The notes under the pieces are model-generated. The model was not told where the DNA came from and searched no databases. It saw only the letters and a list, made by a program, of their open reading frames with translations. DNA of 64,000 nt from the NCBI RefSeq assembly GCF_039541915.1, contig NZ_BAABHD010000080.1, forward strand, positions 62,001 to 126,000. The letters are read 5' to 3'. A program made the translations under genes and the position numbers. Origin of the DNA: Nibrella saemangeumensis. GTDB lineage: Bacteria > Bacteroidota > Bacteroidia > Cytophagales > Spirosomataceae. This document shows, piece by piece, positions 32,914-42,600 of the stretch. How positions within the stretch are numbered: position 1 is the stretch's first letter; the number at the start of each line of letters is the position of its first letter.

Positions 32914-35442
32914 TTACTGACCTACCCGGCCCTGCTCATCTTCCACGCTCGTCCGGCGCTGGCGGGCCGATTTGATGTTACGATTACCGAAGTTGTAGGT
33001 GAACGTCGCCCGGACAACCCGCGTCTCTCCCGTACTGAGGAAGCGCAGATTCAGGTTGCCGTAGTCGATAACTCCCCGGAACTTCTGCGTGAAGAAAATA
33101 TCGTTGACGTTTACCCGCAGATTGGCCTTTTTATCCCAGAAGCTCTTCTGCACACCCATGTTCACCGCATAAATGCTCTTCGGTTTGAGTATGCCGTAAA
33201 GACCGGGTGAACTGTAAAAACCGGATAGTTCGGCCGTAAACCCGTTGGGTAAGACAAAGTTGTGGTTCATGGTCAGGTTGGCCGCCAACTGGCTGTAGTC
33301 GAGCTTCTGGTTCAGGTACTCCGCATTGTACTTGTTGTAGTACAGATCGATGCTCTGGCGCATGTTCCACCATTTGGTGATCGTCACGGGGAAACCGACG
33401 CTCAGGCTGTAATTATGCAGCGTATTCAGGTTAATGACGCTCTGGCGGGTTACCTTGGTTTCGTCGTTCTGCTCCGGTAGGTGGGTAATCACATCCAGGG
33501 TGCGGTTATAGCCCAGGCTGATATTGGTAGCCCCTTTGTAGGTGTAGGCTGCCTGGAGCGCGTTAGTGTACTGCGGCCGCAGGAACGGGTTCCCCTGGGT
33601 GAAGGTGTAGGGGTCCAGGATATAGATGAACGGGTTTAGATCCTGATAGCTTGGCCGGTCGATCCGGCGGCTGTACGAGTAGCGCAACTGGTGGTCTTTG
33701 CTGATATTCTGCGTGACAAAGACACTCGGGAAGAGGTTGGTATAGCTCCGGTCTACCACCTTATTCATGGTGACCGAATTACCGACTGAGTTGGTGTGTT
33801 CCATCCGCAGACCGCCCTGTACTGACCATTTCCCCCAGTCTTTGCTTCCGTTCAGGTAAGCCGCGTGGATGGTCTCGTTGTACACAAACTGGTTGGTCCG
33901 GTTCGGGTCGATCTGCCAGTCGCCGGCAGTCTGTTGCTCAAACCTGACATCGTTATCGGTCGTCACGTAGCTGCTTTTCCAGCCGGCTTCCAGTTTCGCG
34001 CTCTTGCCCAGCGGATGTACATAATCCAGTTTCGCGGCCCGGATGATCACCTCCGACTGGGTCGTATTTCGCTGGAAAAGCGCCGGCGCCGTTTCTTCGT
34101 TTACCGCATTAAACGTCCTGGTAACCATATTATCGCGGGGGTTGATGCTGAACCGGGAGTAATCCAGGTCCATCGTCAATTCTTTCCCTGAACCTCCGTT
34201 CGGGGAACTATCGAACGTATGTTTGTAATTGACGTTACCGGCCAGCCGCTGCATAGTCCGCTTCGAGGTATTAATCATGGTAAGCAGGCTTTGCAGCGAA
34301 TTTTGGCTGTCGTACAGATAGTTATCGTTGTTGATCTGCGCCCGGTTGCTGTTCACCATGCCGTTCAGCATAAAGCCGAAGGTATTCTTTTTGCCCAGGA
34401 AGTAGTCGGCTCCGGTTTTGAAGGTATGGCCACTGAATTCACTGGGGCGGTAACCTTTGTTGCGCACCGAGTTACCTTCTTTAAAATACCGGTAGGCATC
34501 AATGGTACCAAAGGCTTCGCGGTAGTCGTAGTTGTAGTTGCCGAACAGCGCCCAGTTCCCCTGCCTGTGGTTGAGGGTCAGGCCACCGTTCGCTTTCGGT
34601 AAGCGGCCGTAGCCACCGCCCAGTGAAGCACTGCCATTGGTACCATCCTGGTTGGTACCCCGCTTCATTTTGATGTTGATAATCCCCGAGTTGCCGGCGG
34701 CATCGTACTTCGCCGAGGGGTTGGTGATGATTTCGATGCTCTGGATGCTGTTGCTGGGCGTGTTGCGCAGCAGGTTAGTGACCTCAGCCGCCGACAGAAA
34801 TGTCTGTTTCCCGTCGATCATGATCAGCACACCGTCGCGCCCCTTCAGACTAATGCGGTCATTCTGCGAATCAACCTGTACGCCGGGCGCTTTTTCCAGC
34901 ACTTCCAGTGCGTTGCCGCCACTGGACACAATGCTGTTCTCCACATTTACCACCGTTTTGTCCGCCAGTTGCTCAATAAAGGGCTTCTTGGCGGTTACCT
35001 TCACCTCACCCAGCGTCCTGGTGTCTTCCTTCGTCCCCAGCGCGGGTACAATAACCTTCGGATGATCGGCATCAACGGCAATAACAGCCGAAAATACTTT
35101 CTGGTATCCCACCAGTGAGGTAGCCACCCGGTACGATCCGGCAGCCACATTGTCGATCGTGTACTGGCCGGAGGCATCGCTGATGGCTCCTTTTACCAGG
35201 GTTGAGTCGTTTGCCCGAAGCAGCAGCATCGTGACAAATTCCAAGGGTCTACCGGCCGCGTCGCGTACCTCGCCGGAGACGGTACCCCAAACGGATGTCC
35301 CTGGTACGGTAACCCCCGGAACAGTGGTTTGGGCGAACGCCGGGCTGGAGGCCAGTCCAATGCCGATCAGGAGCATCAGACCGGCCCAACCGTTCATGGC
35401 ATTACGTTTTATGGTGTGGATAGATGTGGAAAGAGTTTTCAT
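32914..35442 (-). CDS. TonB-dependent-type outer-membrane barrel protein
   Basis: Large outer-membrane barrel of the Bacteroidetes OMP_b-brl_3/TonB-receptor type. I chose the ATG at 35442 (MKTLSTSIHTIKRNAMNGW), giving 842 residues, because the upstream extension is non-hydrophobic; the signal helix is GLMLLIGIGLASSPAFAQ. It continues with a carboxypeptidase-regulatory-like domain (about 50-130, VSGEVRDAAGRPLEFVTM), a plug-like domain (about 145-255; KTVVNVENSIVSSGGNALEVLEKAPGVQV split over the strands, GRDGVLIMIDGKQTFL) and a barrel ending ATFTYNFGNRN. No SusD is associated. Relatives often sit near peptidase-like genes, as here, but no ligand can be named. Confidence 0.88.
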   Translation of the reverse strand: MKTLSTSIHTIKRNAMNGWAGLMLLIGIGLASSPAFAQTTVPGVTVPGTSVWGTVSGEVRDAAGRPLEFVTMLLLRANDSTLVKGAISDASGQYTIDNVAAGSYRVATSLVGYQKVFSAVIAVDADHPKVIVPALGTKEDTRTLGEVKVTAKKPFIEQLADKTVVNVENSIVSSGGNALEVLEKAPGVQVDSQNDRISLKGRDGVLIMIDGKQTFLSAAEVTNLLRNTPSNSIQSIEIITNPSAKYDAAGNSGIINIKMKRGTNQDGTNGSASLGGGYGRLPKANGGLTLNHRQGNWALFGNYNYDYREAFGTIDAYRYFKEGNSVRNKGYRPSEFSGHTFKTGADYFLGKKNTFGFMLNGMVNSNRAQINNDNYLYDSQNSLQSLLTMINTSKRTMQRLAGNVNYKHTFDSSPNGGSGKELTMDLDYSRFSINPRDNMVTRTFNAVNEETAPALFQRNTTQSEVIIRAAKLDYVHPLGKSAKLEAGWKSSYVTTDNDVRFEQQTAGDWQIDPNRTNQFVYNETIHAAYLNGSKDWGKWSVQGGLRMEHTNSVGNSVTMNKVVDRSYTNLFPSVFVTQNISKDHQLRYSYSRRIDRPSYQDLNPFIYILDPYTFTQGNPFLRPQYTNALQAAYTYKGATNISLGYNRTLDVITHLPEQNDETKVTRQSVINLNTLHNYSLSVGFPVTITKWWNMRQSIDLYYNKYNAEYLNQKLDYSQLAANLTMNHNFVLPNGFTAELSGFYSSPGLYGILKPKSIYAVNMGVQKSFWDKKANLRVNVNDIFFTQKFRGVIDYGNLNLRFLSTGETRVVRATFTYNFGNRNIKSARQRRTSVEDEQGRVGQ

Positions 35443-35756
35443 GTTCGTAAAGTGTGGATAGTACTGATTTTTGTGTCTGTTTGGTTGATGCAAAGTTGGC
35501 GGTTAGCGGCACGCGCATCAATCGCATAAGAATGTGAAATTGGTACGGGCCGGGAGCCGGCCAGGCAGGGGTAGCAATGCCTGCCACCGGTACCGTTTGT
35601 GGAGGCAATCACCCGTTCATCTGCGGGATACCCGCCGGAGAACCCGATCAGGGCTTGCTTATCTAAACTGACTGCGTATTTTCGGCAACGCCAATGACCC
35701 AAAAGAGTCATGTCAGACCAGGCGAATCACATGGTTATGCTATTGCCGTATTTGCT
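35443..35756. other. Divergent intergenic region
   Basis: These 314 bp lie between the barrel receptor gene and the plus-strand NTF2-like gene and must contain two promoters. I found TTTG-type hexamers (for example near 35491 on the minus strand) but no well-spaced TAnnTTTG partner, so none is assigned. No gene or clear repeat is visible. Confidence 0.45.
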
Positions 35757-36599
35757 ATGAGGCTTTTATCTACTCTCTGTCTTGTTCTGATTTCCCTGCC
35801 GGCACTTCCGCAGTCGCGGGTCGATGTCTTTGTCGCGTACGAACGGGCGTTTGCCCTGAAAGCACAGGAGACGAACACCAAAACGGCCTTTCTGAGTTAT
35901 ATGGCTGACTCTGCCATCGTTTTCGTCAACGGGAAACCCACCCTCGCCAAACCCTTCTGGACCCAGGCACCAGAATCACCCGCCAAACTCATCTGGGGGC
36001 CCGCCTTTGCCGATGCCTCCCGCTCCGGCGATATGGGTTACACAACCGGTCCCTGGTATGTGGAGGTCGACGGAAAGCGGGTAGCAAATGGCCACTACAA
36101 TACCGTCTGGAGTACGCAACGGCCCGACAACCGCCTGCGCTTTCTCATCGACGCCGGCGTTCAGCACCCGGCTCCGTCTGACGAACGTATACCCGAAAAC
36201 GTAACCTATACCACCATCCGGAGCCTGGGTTCTTCGGACCAGTTCGCTGATCTGCTCCGGTTAGACCGGCAGTTTGCCGATGAAATTATAGTGCAGGGTG
36301 TGGCCAAAGCCTACGCGGTCCACCTCAGCGGAGAAGCCAGACTGTACCGGCCCAACCAACTGCCCTATGGTTCAGCAACGGCTATTAAACAGCTGTTCGA
36401 GACAGAGTCATCTATGCGCTTCCGGCCTGTTGGTGGCCAGCTAGCCTTGTCGGGTGATCTCGGCTTTGTGTACGGCACCTACCAGTCCGCTCAGGGGCCC
36501 GTTCGCGACGGAAGTTACCTCCGCATCTGGAAGCATGAGATCGGCAACGGGTGGCGGCTGGTGCTGGAGGTGTTCAATGATGCTGCGCCAAAGCCGTAA
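35757..36599 (+). CDS. Secreted protein with NTF2-like (SnoaL/DUF4440-type) domains
   Basis: Exported protein of 280 residues. The start at 35757 (MRLLSTLCLVLISLPALPQS) gives an immediate signal peptide; an upstream in-frame ATG at 35694 would bury it. The sequence appears to hold two related alpha+beta halves: VFVAYERAFALKAQETNTKTAFLSYMADSAIVFVNGKP (helix then strand) with GDMGYTTGPWYVEVDGKRVANGHYNTVW, and later AKAYAVHLSGEARLYRPNQLPYGS with GDLGFVYGTYQSAQGPVRDGSYLRIWKHE and GWRLVLEVFN. This is the pattern of NTF2-like DUF4440 proteins, here duplicated. Possible small-molecule binding or isomerase-like activity; function unknown. (Long motifs quoted only to mark the two halves.). Confidence 0.65.
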   Translation: MRLLSTLCLVLISLPALPQSRVDVFVAYERAFALKAQETNTKTAFLSYMADSAIVFVNGKPTLAKPFWTQAPESPAKLIWGPAFADASRSGDMGYTTGPWYVEVDGKRVANGHYNTVWSTQRPDNRLRFLIDAGVQHPAPSDERIPENVTYTTIRSLGSSDQFADLLRLDRQFADEIIVQGVAKAYAVHLSGEARLYRPNQLPYGSATAIKQLFETESSMRFRPVGGQLALSGDLGFVYGTYQSAQGPVRDGSYLRIWKHEIGNGWRLVLEVFNDAAPKP

Positions 36600-36621
36600 A
36601 CAGCAGCTTTTAAAGCCATGC

Positions 36622-36673
36622 GGTAAAATTATTAACCGGGCTGACTATCCCTTCCGGTCATTATAATTTTACC
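36622..36673. repeat. Inverted repeat before the giant kinase gene
   Basis: GGTAAAATTAT (36622-36632) and ATAATTTTACC (36663-36673) are perfect 11-bp arms, with an inner ACCGG/CCGGT pairing. It ends 19 bp before the ATG at 36693 and 23 bp after the previous stop, so it may terminate the upstream gene or be a regulatory hairpin in the kinase leader. Confidence 0.5.
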
Positions 36674-36692
36674 AGTCATAATTTGCATTTTC

Positions 36693-39600
36693 ATGGCTGA
36701 TCATATAAACAAGAACAACGGCGAAGACGGCAAGCCTGCGGCAGAACCAGTTACCATTGAAGCGTCATCTCTTGCTGCTAAAGAACCAGGTATCTTACTA
36801 TCCCGGGCAGCGTTTGAAGAACTGCTCTCCCGGGCCACCGCGACCGAACGGGGAGGCCTCGACGAACGGGAACTTCTGGGTGTCCTTTCCGAAGTCCGCA
36901 ACGGCAACTTCAGGGTTCGGATGCCCATCGACAAACTCGGCATCAGCGGTAAGATATGCGATACGCTCAACGAGATTATCTCCCTGAATGAGCAGCTCAC
37001 CCTCGAACTTAATAAAGCCAGTAAGGCGATTGGCAAACAGGGTAAACTGACCCACCGGGTCGAAGTCCTGTCTGCCCGGGGTTCCTGGAGCACCGGCGTC
37101 GAATCCATTAACACGCTGATATCCGACCTGGTACACCCGACCATTGAGATAGCGAACGTAATCTCGTCGGTGGCCAAAGGCGATCTGTCGCAGGAGATGC
37201 CGCTGCAGATTGGTGATCATGTCCTGCAGGGCGAATTTGCTCAGATAGCCCGCGAGGTAAACGGCATGGTGAAGCAGCTGAACCTCTTCTCGGCCGAGGT
37301 AACCCGCGTTGCCCGTGAAGTAGGTTCGGAAGGAAAGCTGGGCGGACAGGCCACCGTAAAAGGGGCGGGTGGCGTCTGGAAAGACCTTACCGATTCAGTA
37401 AACCAGTTGGCGGGTAACCTGACCGTACAACTCCGTGACGTATCTAAAGTGGCAACCGCCATCGCCAACGGTGACCTTACCCAGAAGATCACCGTAGACG
37501 TAAAAGGTGAGATCCTCCAGATTAAGGATGTAATCAATCAGATGGTGGATCAGCTCAACTCCTTCTCCTTTGAAGTAACGCGGGTAGCGAGAGAGGTAGG
37601 TACGGAAGGAAAACTGGGCGGGCAAGCTAAAGTACAAGGTGTAGCCGGCACCTGGAAAGACCTCACCGACTCGGTAAACCAGATGGCCTCCAACCTGACG
37701 GCCCAGGTACGGAACATTGCCGAGGTGACCACCGCCGTAGCTAACGGTGACCTCTCCAAAAAGATTACGGTAAACGTAGAAGGCGAAATTCTCGAACTGA
37801 AGAACACCATCAACACCATGGTGGATCAGCTGAACTCCTTCTCAGCCGAGGTAACCCGCGTGGCCCTGGAAGTAGGTACGGAAGGACAGTTGGGCGGGCA
37901 GGCCGAAGTACCCGGTGTAGCGGGTACCTGGAAAAACCTGACCGACTCGGTAAACCAGATGGGATCCAACCTGACGGCCCAGGTACGGAACATTGCCGAG
38001 GTGACCACCGCCGTGGCAAAAGGAGATCTCTCCCGCAAGATTACGGTGGATGTACGCGGAGAAATTCTGGAGCTGAAAAACACCATCAACACCATGGTGG
38101 ACCAGCTCAACTCCTTTGGTTCGGAGGTAACGCGGGTGGCCCGAGAAGTAGGTTCGGAAGGAAAACTCGGTGGACAGGCTGAAGTACCGGGCGTGGAGGG
38201 TCTGTGGAAAGACCTCACCGACTCGGTAAACAAAATGGCCTCCAACCTGACCTCACAGGTGCGGAACATCGCCGAAGTGACCACCGCCGTAGCCAACGGT
38301 GACCTCTCGCGGAAAATTACGGTAGACGTAAAAGGTGAAATTCTGGAGCTAAAAAACACCATCAACGAAATGGTGGATCAGCTCAACTCCTTCTCGGCCG
38401 AGGTAACGCGGGTGGCCCGCGAGGTAGGTTCAGAAGGAAAGCTGGGCGGGCAAGCCACCGTAAAAGGGGTAGCCGGGGTATGGAAAGACCTCACCGACAA
38501 CGTAAACCAGCTGGCGGGTAACCTCACCGTGCAGCTCCGCGACGTATCCAAAGTGGCGACCGCCATCGCCAACGGTGACCTTACCCAGAAGATTACCGTA
38601 GACGTAAAAGGCGAAATCCTCCAGATCAAGGATGTGATCAACCGAATGGTTGACCAGCTCAACTCGTTTGCCTCGGAGGTAACGCGGGTGGCCCTGGAGG
38701 TAGGTACGGAAGGAAAGCTGGGCGGACAGGCCAAAGTGCAGGGCGTGGCCGGTACCTGGAAGGATTTGACCGATTCGGTAAACCAGATGGGATCGAATCT
38801 GACGGCTCAGGTGCGGAACATCGCCGAGGTAACTACCGCCGTGGCTAACGGTGACCTCTCCAAAAAGATTACGGTAAACGTAGAAGGCGAAATTCTCGAA
38901 CTGAAGAACACCATCAACACGATGGTGGATCAGCTCAACTCGTTTGCCTCCGAGGTAACCCGCGTGGCCCTGGAAGTAGGTTCGGAAGGAAAGCTCGGTG
39001 GACAAGCTGAAGTACGCGGTGTGGGTGGTACCTGGAAGGATTTGACCGACTCGGTAAACCAGATGGCCTCCAACCTCACCGGTCAGGTGCGAAACATTGC
39101 CGAGGTGACCACCGCCGTGGCCAAGGGGGATCTCTCCCGCAAGATTACCGTAGACGTAAAAGGCGAAATTCTGGAGCTGAAGAACACCATCAACACCATG
39201 GTGGATCAGCTCAACTCCTTTGGTTCGGAGGTAACGCGGGTGGCCCGCGAGGTAGGTTCGGAAGGGAAACTAGGCGGACAGGCTAATGTACCGGGCGTGG
39301 AGGGTCTGTGGAAAGACCTCACCGACTCGGTAAACAAAATGGCCTCCAACCTGACCGCTCAGGTACGGAACATTGCCGAAGTAACAACGGCCGTAGCGAA
39401 CGGTGACCTTTCCCGCAAAATTGAAGTAGACGTTAAAGGTGAAATCCTCGAACTCAAAAACACCATCAACACGATGGTGGAGCAACTTCGGGCCTTTGCC
39501 TCGGAGGTAACGCGGGTAGCCCGCGAGGTAGGTACCGACGGTAAACTCGGTGGGCAGGCCAACGTACCGGGCGTGGCCGGTACCTGGAAGGACTTAACAG

Positions 39601-42600
39601 ACTCGGTAAACCAGATGGCCGGTAACCTGACGGCCCAGGTGCGGAACATCGCCGATGTGGCCATTGCGGTGGCCAACGGCGATATGTCGCGCAAAATTAC
39701 GGTGGACGTGCGCGGAGAGATTCTCCAGCTGAAAGAGACGCTCAACACCATGGTGGACCAGCTCCGGGCCTTTGCCTCCGAGGTAACGCGGGTAGCTCGC
39801 GAGGTAGGTACCGACGGTCGTTTGGGTGGCCAGGCGTTCGTGCCGGGCGTAGCGGGTACGTGGAAGGACTTGACAGACTCCGTAAACCAGATGACGGGTA
39901 ACCTGACCCTGCAGGTGCGGAATATTGCTGAGGTGACCAAGGCCGTGGCCTCCGGTGACCTTTCCAAGAAAGTAACCATCGACGTAAAAGGCGAAATCCT
40001 CGACCTGAAGAACACCATCAACACGATGGTGGATCAGCTCAACTCGTTTGCCTCCGAGGTAACGCGGGTAGCTCTGGAGGTAGGTACCGAAGGTAAACTG
40101 GGTGGCCAGGCCGAAGTGCAGGGCGTGGGTGGTACCTGGAAAGACTTGACCGACTCCGTAAACATGATGGCCTCCAACCTGACCAACCAGGTGCGGGGTA
40201 TCGCCAAGGTCGTAACGGCCGTAGCCACGGGTAACCTGAAACAGAAACTCTCCATCGTGTCCCGCGGTGAGGTTGCCCAATTGACCGATACCATCAACGA
40301 AATGATTGATACCCTGGCCGTGTTTGCCGATCAGGTAACCACCGTGGCCCGCGAGGTAGGGGTAAACGGCCGGCTGGGCGGACAGGCCAGCGTGCCTGGT
40401 GCGTCGGGTACCTGGAAAGGTCTGACGGAGAACGTAAACCAGCTGGCCGAAAACCTGACGACCCAGGTACGGGCCATCTCGGAGGTAGCCTCGGCCGTGA
40501 CCAAGGGTGACTTGACCCGAACCATCCGGGTCGATGCCAAAGGGGAAGTGGAAGAGCTGAAGGATACCATCAACCAGATGATCGCCAACCTCCGCGAAAC
40601 CACCATGCTCAACCAGGAGCAGGACTGGCTGAAATCGAACCTGGCCAAGTTCACCAAGATGCTTCAGGGACAGAAAGACCTGAACACGGTAACCCGCCGG
40701 ATTCTGTCGGAACTGGCACAGGTGGTAAACGCGCAGCAGGGTATGTTCTACATTCTGAAGCAGGATGAAGACCTCCAGAACAAAAAGCTGAAGCTGGTAT
40801 CGGCCTACGCCTACGGGGCCGATGTGGATATAACCAAGGAATTCGCCATGGGCGAGGGCCTGGTGGGTCAGGTGGCGCTGGAGAAGGAGCGTATTCTGCT
40901 GAGCAACGTACCCAAGTCGTACATCCGCATTAAATCCGGTCTGGGCGAATCCAGACCCAAGAGTGTGATCGTGCTGCCGGTGCTGTTCGAAACCGAGATC
41001 AAGGCCGTGATCGAACTGGCCTCCTTTGAGCCGTTCAGCGCCATTCACCTGGACTTCCTCAACCAGCTTACCGAAAGTATCGGTATCGTATTGAATACCA
41101 TCGAGACCAACTCCCGGACAGAGGAACTGCTGGCGCAGTCGCAGTCGCTGACGGAGAAGCTCCGGCGCACCAACGAAGAACTTCAGGACAAAGCGCTCCT
41201 GCTGGTGAAGCAGAAAGACGAGGTAGAAGCCAAAAACAAGGAGGTGGAAGAAGCCCGGCGGTCGCTGGAAGAAAAAGCCGAGCAGTTGCAGCTTACCTCC
41301 AAGTATAAATCGGAGTTCCTCGCCAATATGTCGCACGAGTTGCGGACGCCCCTCAACTCCCTGCTCATTTTGGCGCAGCAGCTCTACGAAAATCACGACG
41401 GTAACCTGAGCGAAAAACAGGTGCGGTACGCCAAAACCATCCACAGTTGCGGAGACGACCTGATTCAACTGATCAACGACATTCTTGACCTGTCGAAAAT
41501 CGAATCCGGCTATATCTCCACCGACTTCGGCAAGGTTCGGTTCCGCGAGATTACCAGCTTCGTGGAAACGACGTTCAAACACATTTCCGACAGTAAAAAC
41601 CTGCGTTTCAGCATCGACCTGGACGAGCGGGTACCGGAAAGCCTGGAGACCGATGCCCAGCGACTCAACCAGATCCTGAAGAACCTGTTGTCCAACGCCT
41701 TTAAATTCACCGATAAAGGCGAAGTCAGGCTGAAGATTTACGAAGCCAGCCGAACCTGGAAGCGGGGGAATCATACCCTGGACCAGGCCACCCGCGTCAT
41801 GGCCTTTGAAATTAAAGATACCGGCATCGGTATTTCCAAAGACAAGCAGAACATCATCTTCGAAGCCTTCCAGCAGGCCGAAGGCTCAACCAGCCGGAAG
41901 TACGGCGGTACCGGCCTGGGGCTCTCCATCAGCCGCGGCCTGGCCGAACTGCTGGGCGGTACCATCGAACTGAACAGTGAACCGGGCCGGGGTAGTACCT
42001 TCACACTGTTCCTGCCGCTGCACTACAATCCGGCGCACGCGAAACCGGATAAGCAGAATACCCTCGCTAAATCCATTACCATCAGCGAGTACCAGCTGGA
42101 ACAGGGTGACGACGACAGTACCCCGCTGCAATCGGTACCAACCGTAAAGCTGCCGGAACGGGATCTGGACAGCATCAGCGAGATCATCAACGAGATTGGT
42201 GACGACCGAAACACCATTGAACCCGGCGACCGGGTCGTGCTCATTGTGGAGGACGACGTGCGGTTTGCCCGGATCATGATTGAGAAGGCGCACGAGAAAG
42301 AACTGATGGCCGTAGTAGCCACCTCGTTCGGCGAAGTGCTGAACCTGGCCAACAGCTACAACCCGGTGGCGGTTACGCTCGATGTCAAGCTGCCCGATGC
42401 CAGCGGCTGGCGGATTCTGGACCTGTTCAAAAATGACCTGAATTTCCGCCACATTCCGGTTCACCTGATCTCGGGTGAAGAAAACCGGTTGCTGGCCATG
42501 CAGCGCGGAGCGCGGAGCTTCCAGCTGAAGCCGTTGAAAAATCAGGCGCTCGACATGCTGTTTAGCGACATTGCCGAGTACAGCCGGAAGCGCAACAAAA

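Noticed and set aside
37299..40610. Possible CRISPR array or mobile repeat
   Set aside because: The 276-bp units are contiguous, coding and in frame, without unique spacers.
39594..41774. Very long open frame on the minus strand opposite the HAMP array and GAF region
   Set aside because: It is the mirror of the repeated, GC-rich kinase coding sequence; it shares the same 276-bp period, has no recognisable domain, and the plus-strand protein is unmistakable.
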